Assembly (NCBI GenBank): GCA_013151645.1
Contig: JAADHU010000013.1
Location: 22,889 to 86,888 of the forward strand
Length of the DNA stretch: 64,000 bases
Direction of reading: 5' to 3'
Source of the DNA: Gammaproteobacteria bacterium
GTDB lineage: Bacteria; Pseudomonadota; Gammaproteobacteria; Steroidobacterales; Woeseiaceae
Shown: piece by piece, positions 39,101 through 46,133 of the stretch
Position numbering within the stretch: the first letter of the stretch is position 1
How the letters are laid out: every line of letters begins with the position of its first letter
Position numbers and translations under genes: made by a program
The notes under the pieces: model-generated
Told to the model about the DNA's origin: nothing
The model's input: only the letters and a program-made list of their open reading frames with translations
Database searches by the model: none

Positions 39101-39294
39101 CGGTGTTGATGACGGCCAGTGTCGCAATTCTCGGGCTTATCCCGATGCTTCTGTCGACCGGCGTCGGTGCAGAAACTCAACGGCCGCTGGCGTCAGTGGT
39201 GGTGGGCGGCCTGATCACCTCCACATTGCTGACATTGATTCTGCTGCCCGTGATTTACGAGTGGTCCGAGACGAAAACGGAGAATCGAGCATGA
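36196..39294 (+). CDS. Heavy-metal RND permease (CzcA/HME type)
   Basis: 1032 residues, normal for HME-RND pumps, with twelve expected membrane helices and two large periplasmic loops. The helix-4 signature reads GMMVDGAVVMVEN, with the proton-relay Asp and Glu. This is closer to the divalent-cation (Co/Zn/Cd) class than to the copper class (compare [13 protein letters not shown] in the pump at 46130), but the residue before the motif is not the usual acidic one, so the substrate is uncertain. Other landmarks: AIDAFPDVTPVQVNIYTESPG, GKEFMPQLQEGSIMWRVTS, GNEPVSTLIDGVRRF. Last codons overlap the PII-like gene as ATGA. Confidence 0.9.
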   Translation: MLNSLVEASLRYKFLVLIGFSVIAFLGWRAAATVAIDAFPDVTPVQVNIYTESPGLAAEDIEQLLTFPVESSMAGLPGVQEIRSVSLFGLSYVAVYFADDIDIYFARRLVMERLQEVGDLIPDGYGTPAMGPNTSGLGQVFWYTIERADEQLNAAITDMDLKTLHDWTIRLILRTAPGVDDVMSWGGQERQFQVIIEPLSLIKFDLTFTNVMEVIAANNRQVGGQYIDVNAEQYLVRGLGLVKDEQDLGMMVVKVEDGVPVYLHDVATIRQGPALRFGAVTRDGKEVVLGMALARIGENAASVVEAVKEKVAIVNDAMPEGIVLRPVYDRTVLVDKAVGTAVKALVEGSILVAIVLFLFLGELRSAFVVITALPLAMLIAFIFMGQAGLSANLMSLAGLAVGIGMMVDGAVVMVENAFRIMAERRKSGEPVDRSSAVLAAAREVANPIAFAIMIIIVVFLPLFALEGLEGKLFKPMAFTISFAMAGSLVLTLTIIPVFAALILVPREERDTMLVRVIKKRYLPFLEWALVNKKKVVLSAVGLLLVSLALFPFLGKEFMPQLQEGSIMWRVTSIPSASLDQSIEISKDIENALTKFPEVKTTVAMIGRAERGETADVNYMEIFTELNPASEWPQKRSVPELADEMREVLEEVVPTAVIAFTQPIQMRVEELISGVRATLAAKIYGEDLGELDRLSEEIKNAIATVPGVADLSLEANIGKPQIRIQVNRMQLARYGMNADDVLSVVRTGIGNEPVSTLIDGVRRFAITARIADASKTSVQAIENIPIRTASGAVVSLSTVADVSVAEGYSFIRREQLQRYAVIQMDVRGRDIDGFVQDADAAVAANVELPPGYWIEWGGAFENQQRALTRLSIIVPLTVFFIFVLLYTAFNSAKFATMIIANVPFATIGGIFALFLSQQYVSVPSAIGFIAVFGVAMLNGIVLVSFINELRDKGLSVSEAVRQGAEMRLRPVLMTASVAILGLIPMLLSTGVGAETQRPLASVVVGGLITSTLLTLILLPVIYEWSETKTENRA

Positions 39295-39614
39295 ATAAAA
39301 GAGAGATCAAAGCGTACGTTCACCGTAACCGCATTGGCGACGTTGTCGGCGCACTTTCCGCCGCAGGGTTTAGCAACCTGAGCGTTGTCGACGTACAGGG
39401 ATTGTTGCAGGCGCTGGACAAAAAGGAGCAGCAATATTCGGTGGAGATCGGTCAGAAAGTGATCACCGAGGTCAAGCTCGAACTGGTCTGCGAGGATGAG
39501 TCAAGAACAGCAGAGGCCGTCTCGTTGATTCGAGAGCATGGCAAAACGGGTCAGCCCGAGGCCGGTTGGATTTATGTCACCGAAATCCGGGAGAGTTTCG
39601 AGATTGGGAACTGA
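39291..39614 (+). CDS. PII-like protein linked to RND pump
   Basis: 107 residues, starting at ATG 39291, four bases overlapped with the pump stop. The fold signs of PII are present: MNKREIKAYVHRNRIGDVVGALSAAGFSNLSVVDV (first beta-alpha-beta unit), then SVEIGQKVITEVKLELVCEDESRTAEAVSLIREHGKTGQPEAGWIYVTEI. The T-loop region lacks the uridylylated Tyr of GlnB. A separate PII group next to heavy-metal RND genes is known, so I assign it there by context. It may sense a nucleotide or metal and act on the pump, which is an inference from the tight overlap. Confidence 0.82.
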   Translation: MNKREIKAYVHRNRIGDVVGALSAAGFSNLSVVDVQGLLQALDKKEQQYSVEIGQKVITEVKLELVCEDESRTAEAVSLIREHGKTGQPEAGWIYVTEIRESFEIGN

Positions 39615-39657
39615 GTTTGCCTGTTGGTGGCGGCATCATCATCGGACATTGCTGCCA

Positions 39658-40470
39658 TCAAACACGCATCAGTACTTCGCCACCTTTTATGGCAAGTACA
39701 GTGCCCTCCGGCAACGGCTCCCAGCCCTGCTCTTGCAGCGGAACCGAGGCGAGCAGCACGGTTTCGCGATCCGCCAGGCGGACTTTAAGACCGGGGCAGG
39801 CGATGTCTTCCAGCGATGCGCTGTTACAGTTTTGCTTAATGTGCAGACCCGGGGGCTTCGGGGCACTCAGCGCACCCGATTCTTCGTAAATGCGCTTGTC
39901 GGCGTGTGCGAACAGCACTTCGCCATCGTAGTACAGAAAGTTACTGGGACCGATCGTTTTCATGTCTGAACACAGGCTTGAAAACACATCGAAGCGAGAT
40001 TTAAGTGAGGGTGTTTCCTGCCCCGCATAAAGCGGGCTGAGCCTTGATAGCAACAGACAAAACACGAGTTCGGAATCTGTTTCGCCGACCGGTTGGTAGA
40101 ACATTTCCTGCCAGTCGATGAGTTTCTCGATGCCGGGCAAGGTTCCGTTGTGAGCGAATAAATGGACGCGTGGGCCCAACGTGCGACGAAACGGGTGGGT
40201 ATTTTCCATGGTGTGTTCGCCGCGCGTGGCGAAGCGGACATGCGCGAGTGCGGCCGTGGTTTCGATCGATTGACTGGCGATGAACCTGATCCAGGCGCTG
40301 TCAGTAGCCGGTTTCGGTTCTTTTACCAGGACCGCCTCGCGATCACGCGCAAAGGCGATTCCCCAGCCATCGCGATTGTGCCGAAGCTGCGCTCCATGGC
40401 TGGCGAACTCTTCCAGCGAAAACGATATGCCCGTGGGCGTACGGCTGCTCATGGCAAATAGCTCACACAT
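39658..40470 (-). CDS. Class II glutamine amidotransferase (YafJ-type)
   Basis: 270 residues. It starts MCELFAMSSRTP, so Cys2 becomes the N-terminal nucleophile after Met removal. Ntn-hydrolase landmarks: HNRDGWGIAF near 30-39, ALAHVRFATRGEHTMENTHPF near 74-94, HNGTLPGIEKL near 107-117 and GETDSELVFCLLLSRL near 127-142. Similar to E. coli YafJ, of uncertain substrate. It lies convergent to the PII-like gene, on the opposite strand to the metal operons, and may be an unrelated gene carried in the island or a core gene interrupted by it. Confidence 0.85.
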   Translation of the reverse strand: MCELFAMSSRTPTGISFSLEEFASHGAQLRHNRDGWGIAFARDREAVLVKEPKPATDSAWIRFIASQSIETTAALAHVRFATRGEHTMENTHPFRRTLGPRVHLFAHNGTLPGIEKLIDWQEMFYQPVGETDSELVFCLLLSRLSPLYAGQETPSLKSRFDVFSSLCSDMKTIGPSNFLYYDGEVLFAHADKRIYEESGALSAPKPPGLHIKQNCNSASLEDIACPGLKVRLADRETVLLASVPLQEQGWEPLPEGTVLAIKGGEVLMRV

Positions 40471-40768
40471 CAGATTATCCTTTCGAAATAAGCGATAACG
40501 TATTGAAAAAACACTAATTACATAGTGATGTTCACCGAGCTAACGGTGATTCCTGCCGCCTGCAAATATACCCGTTTAACGGTGGCGCGGTTGACATGGT
40601 TATACCGCATCGCGGTTATTGGCAACCGGTCGAAGCGGCGTCCGACGGCGGGCGGTGCCGGTAGCAAGTCGTGTGGCAACTCACTCGGGACGGTTGTTGC
40701 ATAGGTACTCACCAACCGCAAATTCGGGTTTTCCCTATTGGCGCGGGACGAAGCAACAGGTGCAATGG
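40471..40768. other. Intergenic region, 298 bp
   Basis: This stretch separates the divergent amidotransferase and CVYLI-protein genes and should hold both promoters. It contains a short hairpin TCACCG/CGGTGA at 40532-40549 and a TTGACA at about 40589-40594. No convincing -10 partner, riboswitch or small gene was seen. Confidence 0.4.
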
Positions 40769-41248
40769 ATGAGGGCCAGGAATAATTCGTTGAGACTACC
40801 AAGCACAGTGCGCTGCCAAAGTGAAACACGCCGAATACCGGTGTTCTTCACAATTGCCGTGGTGGGGCTGAGTCTCATGCTGCAATCGTGCACGCTCGCG
40901 GCAACGACGCCCATGCCGTTGTCGCCACTGGCGACAATTGACCTTCGGACAGATGGCGCATTGGCGGATGCGGTGCAAGACAGCGGCAACGGTGCATGCC
41001 GCTCAATGCCGGTAACGAGTGAATGTTGTTGCGCTTCCGCCGGTATTTACGATGGTTCGGAGACATCGAATCGCGGCCCGTTGCCCCGCAACGAGGACGA
41101 TCAATTCACCCTGCTCGCGGCTACTTCGGCGATTGGCAAGGCGCGTCGGCGGGTTATCGCGCCGACACTGCTCGGTAGCGCCGGATCGGCGGAGACGCTA
41201 CCGGGCGGCCCGTCTCTAAGCATCCGCAATTGCGTCTATCTTATATAA
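40769..41248 (+). CDS. Small exported Cys-rich protein with CVYLI C-terminus
   Basis: 159 residues from ATG 40769; the frame is open from 40619 but the added 50 residues look like untranslated DNA. A basic N-terminus precedes a membrane/signal segment PVFFTIAVVGLSLMLQSCTLA. The mature part has a CCC cluster (TSECCCASAG) and ends GGPSLSIRNCVYLI. The same plan, including LQxC in the signal region and the CVYLI end, recurs in the gene at 42841, so the two are paralogues. No family known to me. Position next to a PII-like gene and near the cus operon suggests metal handling. Confidence 0.6.
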   Translation: MRARNNSLRLPSTVRCQSETRRIPVFFTIAVVGLSLMLQSCTLAATTPMPLSPLATIDLRTDGALADAVQDSGNGACRSMPVTSECCCASAGIYDGSETSNRGPLPRNEDDQFTLLAATSAIGKARRRVIAPTLLGSAGSAETLPGGPSLSIRNCVYLI

Positions 41249-41421
41249 CGATCACCTCGAAACTCACCGTTTTTTATCGGTTTTCAGCGAGGAGATCGCC
41301 ATGTACCACCCGCCACGTCCCGTTTCCGACAATCGGCCAAGTGCGATGAAAGCATCATCGCGGTTCCCCGCTTTTCGTTCGTGACGAACGCTGAAGGCCC
41401 TGACACTGAGGAGAATCAATC

Positions 41422-41772
41422 ATGACCATCCAGCGAATAACGGCCATCGTACCCATCGATATGATAGAGCCGCTTGAAAAAAGCCTGCGCGCGTGCGGCG
41501 TGCCCGGGATTACTGTTGAACACGTACAGGGCTACGGCGAGCATCCGAACTTTTTTCGCCGTGACCTCATGCAGGAAAACGCCCGCATCTTCGTCTATCT
41601 CAATGCCGAGTGCGTCGACCTGGTCGTTGACGCGATCGTCAGGTGTGCTCACAAGATTGGCGCTACTGCAGGCATAGTGGCCGTGGAGTCAATCGACCGT
41701 CTTGTCAGCCTCAGAGACGGGGCGGAAATCTCTGACACCGCACTGTCTCCCGGCTTCAAGGAAGCGGATTAG
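41422..41772 (+). CDS. PII-like protein
   Basis: 116 residues. Begins MTIQRITAIVPIDMIEPLEKSLRACGVPGITVEHVQGYGEHPNFFRRD, a PII-type beta-alpha-beta start with a VQGYGEHPNF segment at the T-loop position. Then IFVYLNAECVDLVVDAIVRCAHKIGATAGIVAVESIDRLVSL supplies the second unit. It is distinct from the PII-like protein at 39291 (little identity beyond fold positions). A GAGGAG-like stretch (CTGAGGAGAATCAATC) precedes the ATG. Two Cys residues are present. Function not established; linked to metal efflux by context. Confidence 0.8.
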   Translation: MTIQRITAIVPIDMIEPLEKSLRACGVPGITVEHVQGYGEHPNFFRRDLMQENARIFVYLNAECVDLVVDAIVRCAHKIGATAGIVAVESIDRLVSLRDGAEISDTALSPGFKEAD

Positions 41773-41873
41773 ACGAGCCGTGGCATGATCATCACGAGCA
41801 CGGTTGAAGGGCTCGAACGGCCTCCGCTCACCCTGTGTGACCCGGGCGCGTTGAGCCACCGGTGGTCGACGGA

Positions 41874-42566
41874 ATGTTGGCCAATGCCGTGGTTGGCTGC
41901 GGGCCGTTTGCCCGAAGTAATGAGATCGGAGTGAGTGGCGGCCGTTTACACTCGTGGTCGCCACGACGTTTCGGTCAGCTGGGTCTGACCGGTGTGCTTA
42001 TTTTTTTGTTCGCGCTCCTGTTTCTGCATCTTTTGAGCCCGGGGTTCGATGGCGTGCGACAGTATGTCAGCGATATGGCGAACGAGCCGCTGGGCGTATT
42101 GTTTGTCGGCGGCACATTTGTGCATGGGTGGGGCAATCTCAGTCTGGCGCTCGGCTTGCGTGGCACGCTCAAACCGGGTCCGTTACGCCGTTGGGGCGTT
42201 GCGTTCTATAGCCTGAGTGCGTTGGGTATCCTGACGACGGCATTGTTTCCGGTCGATGCTTCCGGTCAGGTGACGACATTGATCGGGCGCATCCATCGTA
42301 TTGCCGCCGGCAGCGGTATTTTGCTCGAGCTTGCCGCGCTGTTTGTGTTTGCGGCAGCTTTCGGTCAACAGGAACCGTGGCGCCGATATCGACGCGGCGC
42401 GCTGGTGCTGTCGATAATCGCCGCTATCGCGGTGGCGGCATTCATTGTCGGCGTGCAGATGGATTTTGCGAAAGGCGTACTGGAGCGGCTGGTTATGGCT
42501 GTTTTCCTGGTCTGGGGGATTCTCGTTTCGCTGGTTCTGATACGCGAACCGCCGTGGACAGCCTGA
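41874..42566 (+). CDS. DUF998 family membrane protein
   Basis: 230 residues from ATG 41874 (GTG 41862 is also possible). About six hydrophobic helices. Family-typical landmarks: VRQYVSDMANEPLG after helix 1, FPVDASGQVTTLIGRIHRIAAGSGILLE between helices 3 and 4, and a final VFLVWGILVSLVLI. DUF998 proteins are integral membrane proteins of unknown function. It lies after the second PII-like gene and before the second CVYLI gene, and may be co-transcribed with the PII gene. Confidence 0.8.
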   Translation: MLANAVVGCGPFARSNEIGVSGGRLHSWSPRRFGQLGLTGVLIFLFALLFLHLLSPGFDGVRQYVSDMANEPLGVLFVGGTFVHGWGNLSLALGLRGTLKPGPLRRWGVAFYSLSALGILTTALFPVDASGQVTTLIGRIHRIAAGSGILLELAALFVFAAAFGQQEPWRRYRRGALVLSIIAAIAVAAFIVGVQMDFAKGVLERLVMAVFLVWGILVSLVLIREPPWTA

Positions 42567-42840
42567 CTGGCCGGCCATTTCATGTCTGTCGTTAGCGGAA
42601 TGTTCATCGCATCGGCTATCGTCCTGGATCAAATACTGTGAGGTGGGGTGTCGCATAATCGTGCTGATGGTGTCAGAATGCAGCGCGTTTTCGTTGTAAA
42701 CAGTGCAATTCGAGCGCATTTCCCGTAACAGGACGCGGGGTGGAGGCGTACGTACCACGTAAGGGAATACCCCGATAGCCAGCGACGACGGACTGAGCGA
42801 TAGTGCGCCAACGAAATAGATCAATCAGAGTGTCAATTCA

Positions 42841-43290
42841 TTGAGCCAGGCGGCAAAAATACGACCACAGCGGGTCCCAGCGTCAAAATACGTTTTTGGG
42901 CTGCTTTTGGTCGCGTGGCTGAACATGGCACTGCAACCCTGTGCGATGGCACTGGGTGAAACCAGCAAACAGGATTGTCAAAATTGTCCGCCGGCGCTTA
43001 CCACAGAGAACGCTTCGCCGGGTGCGCATGAAACCTATGACACGGTTGCGGACATGTCGTCGTGCGAAAGCCGCGTATCACAATGCGCGTTTGGCGATGA
43101 AGTTAATTATGAAAGTCGCAGCGTAAAAGTAAAGGACACACCGGACAATACACCGGTTGGTCCCGTGCCATATATCGCCGTAAATACCGCCCTGACGACG
43201 TTGCCGGGGTTGCCTGATGTTGACGATCCTTCCCATCTGTCCGGTGGCCCACAGGCGCTCAACGTTCTCTACTGTGTCTATCTGATCTAG
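42841..43290 (+). CDS. Small exported Cys-rich protein with CVYLI C-terminus, leads the cus operon
   Basis: 149 residues from TTG 42841; there is no earlier ATG and the first in-frame ATG (42925) would cut the signal peptide. Signal segment YVFGLLLVAWLNMALQPCAMA. The mature part has DCQNC, SSCESRVSQC and ends GGPQALNVLYCVYLI. It matches the gene at 40769 at the signal (LQPC versus LQSC), the mid Cys cluster and the last residues. It lies 57 bp before cusC on the same strand, so it is probably the first gene of the cus operon. Confidence 0.6.
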   Translation: MSQAAKIRPQRVPASKYVFGLLLVAWLNMALQPCAMALGETSKQDCQNCPPALTTENASPGAHETYDTVADMSSCESRVSQCAFGDEVNYESRSVKVKDTPDNTPVGPVPYIAVNTALTTLPGLPDVDDPSHLSGGPQALNVLYCVYLI

Positions 43291-43347
43291 AATTCTCCGC
43301 GTCTCAAACCGTTTTGTTGTTCGGTTTTCTACGATGGAGTTTTTTTG

Positions 43348-44673
43348 ATGATGATGTTCCTTGGGCGGATGCCCAACCCCAGTACAGCCTTGCGTAAAAT
43401 CACGGGTCTTGAAGGCAAGACCGTTGCGCTGGCTTGTTTTTTCACAGCGTTGCTGCAATCACCTTCGGTGCTGGCGCAAGACGCAAATCCGCTGACGCTG
43501 CGCGAGGCGGAAGAGTTAGCGTTGTATGACGAGCCTGGCCAGGGTTCCTTATTATCCCGAGCAGAGGGACTGCGGGAAGCGGCGGTTGCGGGTGGGCAAT
43601 TACCCGACCCGACGATGCGCGTCGGGCTGGCCAACTTTCCTATTCAATCCGGTGGCTTTTCGACCGAGGGCATGACCCAGGCTCAGCTGGGTGTTCGTCA
43701 GGTGTTTCCGGGCGGCGATACCCGTGCACTGACCACCGAGAAACTGGACACGCTCGCCACCGAAATGACACACAAAGCAGACGGCCGCGGCCGAGACGTG
43801 CTGACATCCGTACGCGTGTCCTGGCTGGAGACGCACTATTGGCGGTCAGCCCACAATATCGCGCTGGATTCGAGACCGTTTTTCGACGACCTGGTGACAA
43901 TTACACGCTCGCTGTACGCGGTTGGACGCAAGAACCAGCAAGACGTCTTGCGGGCGGAACTTGAGCTCAGCCGTCTTGATGACCGCATCATCGATATGAA
44001 CAAGCAACACGCGCGAGCACGAGCAGCGTTATCGGAATGGGTCGGTGGCGAATCGAGCCGACCGGTTGCGGAAAAACTGCCCGAGTGGACGGCAGTGCCG
44101 CCGCTGGAGGTATTGACCCGGAACCTCGAATCGCATCCGGCGATTATGGCGGCAGACTCCAGCGTGGACGCCCGCCTCACGGGAGTCGCACTCGCGCGGC
44201 AACAATACAAACCCGACTGGGCGCTTGATCTTGGCTACGGCTATCGAGACGGTTCGCTGCCGAACGGCAATCCAAGATCCGACTTCGTGAGTTTATCGGT
44301 CACCTTCGATTTACCGTTTTTTCGCCGCAATCGGCAGGATCGTACACTGCGAGCGGCACTCAGCGAGAAGCGGGCAGCGGTTCAAACGCGTGAAGAAGTC
44401 CTGCGAAGACTCAATAGTCAGTTGGACGCTGAATATGCGCGCTGGAAGGATCTGGGGAGACGACTCGATTTGTACGATCGCGTGATCATCTCGGTTTCGG
44501 CGGACAACGCAATAGCCGCTCTAGCCGCTTATCAAAGTGAAGCCGGTGATTTCGCCGACGTCATGCGCGGCTATGTCGACGACCTTAATACACGACTTGA
44601 TTACGTTAGATTGCAGGTGGAACGTGCGCAAAGCTTTGCGATGCTCGCCAACCTCGGAGGAATTCCCCGATGA
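43348..44673 (+). CDS. cusC: TolC-family outer-membrane factor of the cus operon
   Basis: 441 residues, starting at ATG 43348 with GGAG eight bases upstream. Signal segment LACFFTALLQSPSVLA, mature start QDANPLTLREAEELAL. Two TolC-type repeats are visible: GLREAAVAGGQLPDPTMRVGLANFP near 75-99 and NPRSDFVSLSVTFDLPFFRRNRQDR in the second half. It forms the channel that carries metal through the outer membrane. It may also serve the adaptor/pump pair at 35077-39294, which has no own channel gene. Its last bases overlap cusB as ATGA. Confidence 0.88.
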   Translation: MMMFLGRMPNPSTALRKITGLEGKTVALACFFTALLQSPSVLAQDANPLTLREAEELALYDEPGQGSLLSRAEGLREAAVAGGQLPDPTMRVGLANFPIQSGGFSTEGMTQAQLGVRQVFPGGDTRALTTEKLDTLATEMTHKADGRGRDVLTSVRVSWLETHYWRSAHNIALDSRPFFDDLVTITRSLYAVGRKNQQDVLRAELELSRLDDRIIDMNKQHARARAALSEWVGGESSRPVAEKLPEWTAVPPLEVLTRNLESHPAIMAADSSVDARLTGVALARQQYKPDWALDLGYGYRDGSLPNGNPRSDFVSLSVTFDLPFFRRNRQDRTLRAALSEKRAAVQTREEVLRRLNSQLDAEYARWKDLGRRLDLYDRVIISVSADNAIAALAAYQSEAGDFADVMRGYVDDLNTRLDYVRLQVERAQSFAMLANLGGIPR

Positions 44674-46133
44674 AAAATTCAATTACGATGGTACTGATTT
44701 TGCTGGTAGGTATTGGTGCCGGCATTGCCATTGATCGCTGGTCGTCGAGCACGGAGGCAGGATCTTCTGCCGGTTCCGGTGAGAGCGAACGCACTGTTTT
44801 GTACTGGAAAGCGCCGATGGACCCGAACTTTCGCAGCGACAAGCCGGGCAAGTCACCGATGGGCATGGAATTGATACCCGTTTATGCGAGCGAGGGTGAT
44901 GACGATGACGAAAGCGTTGTGACCATCAATCCACGGGTCGTGAACAATCTCGGCATACGTACGGCGCCCGCCGAATTCGGCATTCTCTCGCAGCTGATTG
45001 AGACGGTTGGCTATGTGGGCTATGACGAGGAGACACTACAGAACATCCACATGCGCGTTGACGGCTGGATCGAAACTCTGGCGATTACGGCGACCGGCGA
45101 TGAGGTCACCAAAGGCCAGACATTGTTCGAGTTGTATTCACCGACGTTAGTGAACGCGGAGGAGGAGTATCTGACGGCGCTCAGAGGCCGCAACATCGGG
45201 CTGCGAAAAGCGTCGCGCGAGCGCTTGATTGCTCTGGGCGTGCCGGTGAATGAAATCAAGCGAGTGGAAAAGAGCGGTACCGTTAGTCAGCGCCTGGCAG
45301 TGAAGGCGGAAAGTGACGGCTTCGTCGCCAAGCTCTCCGTGCGCGAAGGCGTCTATATCACACCGGCGTCGGAAGTCATGTCGATCGCGAAGCTCGATCG
45401 TGTATGGGTGCTAGCCGAAGTTTTCGAGCGTCAGGCGGCCTGGATTCAACCTGGACAGCGGGCGGAAGTCGAACTCGACTATCTACCTGGAAAGCGCCTG
45501 CAGGGTACTGTCGACTATATCTATCCGGAACTGGATCTGAAAACCCGGACACTCAAAGTGCGCATGCGATTCGACAACACGTCGGAATTTTTTCGCCCGA
45601 ATATGTTTGCACGAATTACCATTCACGGGACGGAAACAGCGCCGGTTGTGCATATTCCACGGGAGGCGTTGATTCGAGGCGGCATTGCCGATCGAGTCGT
45701 GCTTGCATTGGGCGATGGTAAATTTCGCGCACAGCCGGTGAAGATCGGCATCGAGTCCGGAGACAGAATTGAAATTCTCGAGGGCATCGGCACGACCGAC
45801 CTGGTCGTCACGTCGGGACAATTTCTCATTGATTCGGAGTCGAATCTTGAATCTGCTTTGGCACGCATGGATGCTCGCGTCGCGGAAGAAAAGACAATGT
45901 CCGTGCAGGCGTCGGCGACAGTGCTTTCAATCGATCGGGTTAAGCAAAAAGTGACTTTGCAGCACGAACCGATTGAAGCATGGTCATGGCCTGCCATGAC
46001 CATGAGTTTTGCGGTGCAGAGCGAGCATCTCCTCATGGGCCTTGAGCCAGGCCAGGCCGTGAACGTGACGATCGAAGAGGATAGCGGGCTTTACGTAATT
46101 ACTGCGATTGAGTCGCCGGAGTCAGAGCAATGA
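44670..46133 (+). CDS. cusB: CusB-type adaptor with N-terminal metal-binding and C-terminal CusF-like domains
   Basis: 487 residues. A membrane helix (about 5-22) is followed by a heavy-metal-binding segment [10 protein letters not shown]...[11 protein letters not shown] at 45-72. The adaptor body spans about 80-400, with [40 protein letters not shown]. Residues 410-487 form a CusF-like OB domain with the copper site motif [16 protein letters not shown] (His, Trp, two Met). So the periplasmic copper chaperone is fused to the adaptor. The stop overlaps cusA as ATGA, indicating coupled translation. Confidence 0.92.
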   Translation: MKNSITMVLILLVGIGAGIAIDRWSSSTEAGSSAGSGESERTVLYWKAPMDPNFRSDKPGKSPMGMELIPVYASEGDDDDESVVTINPRVVNNLGIRTAPAEFGILSQLIETVGYVGYDEETLQNIHMRVDGWIETLAITATGDEVTKGQTLFELYSPTLVNAEEEYLTALRGRNIGLRKASRERLIALGVPVNEIKRVEKSGTVSQRLAVKAESDGFVAKLSVREGVYITPASEVMSIAKLDRVWVLAEVFERQAAWIQPGQRAEVELDYLPGKRLQGTVDYIYPELDLKTRTLKVRMRFDNTSEFFRPNMFARITIHGTETAPVVHIPREALIRGGIADRVVLALGDGKFRAQPVKIGIESGDRIEILEGIGTTDLVVTSGQFLIDSESNLESALARMDARVAEEKTMSVQASATVLSIDRVKQKVTLQHEPIEAWSWPAMTMSFAVQSEHLLMGLEPGQAVNVTIEEDSGLYVITAIESPESEQ

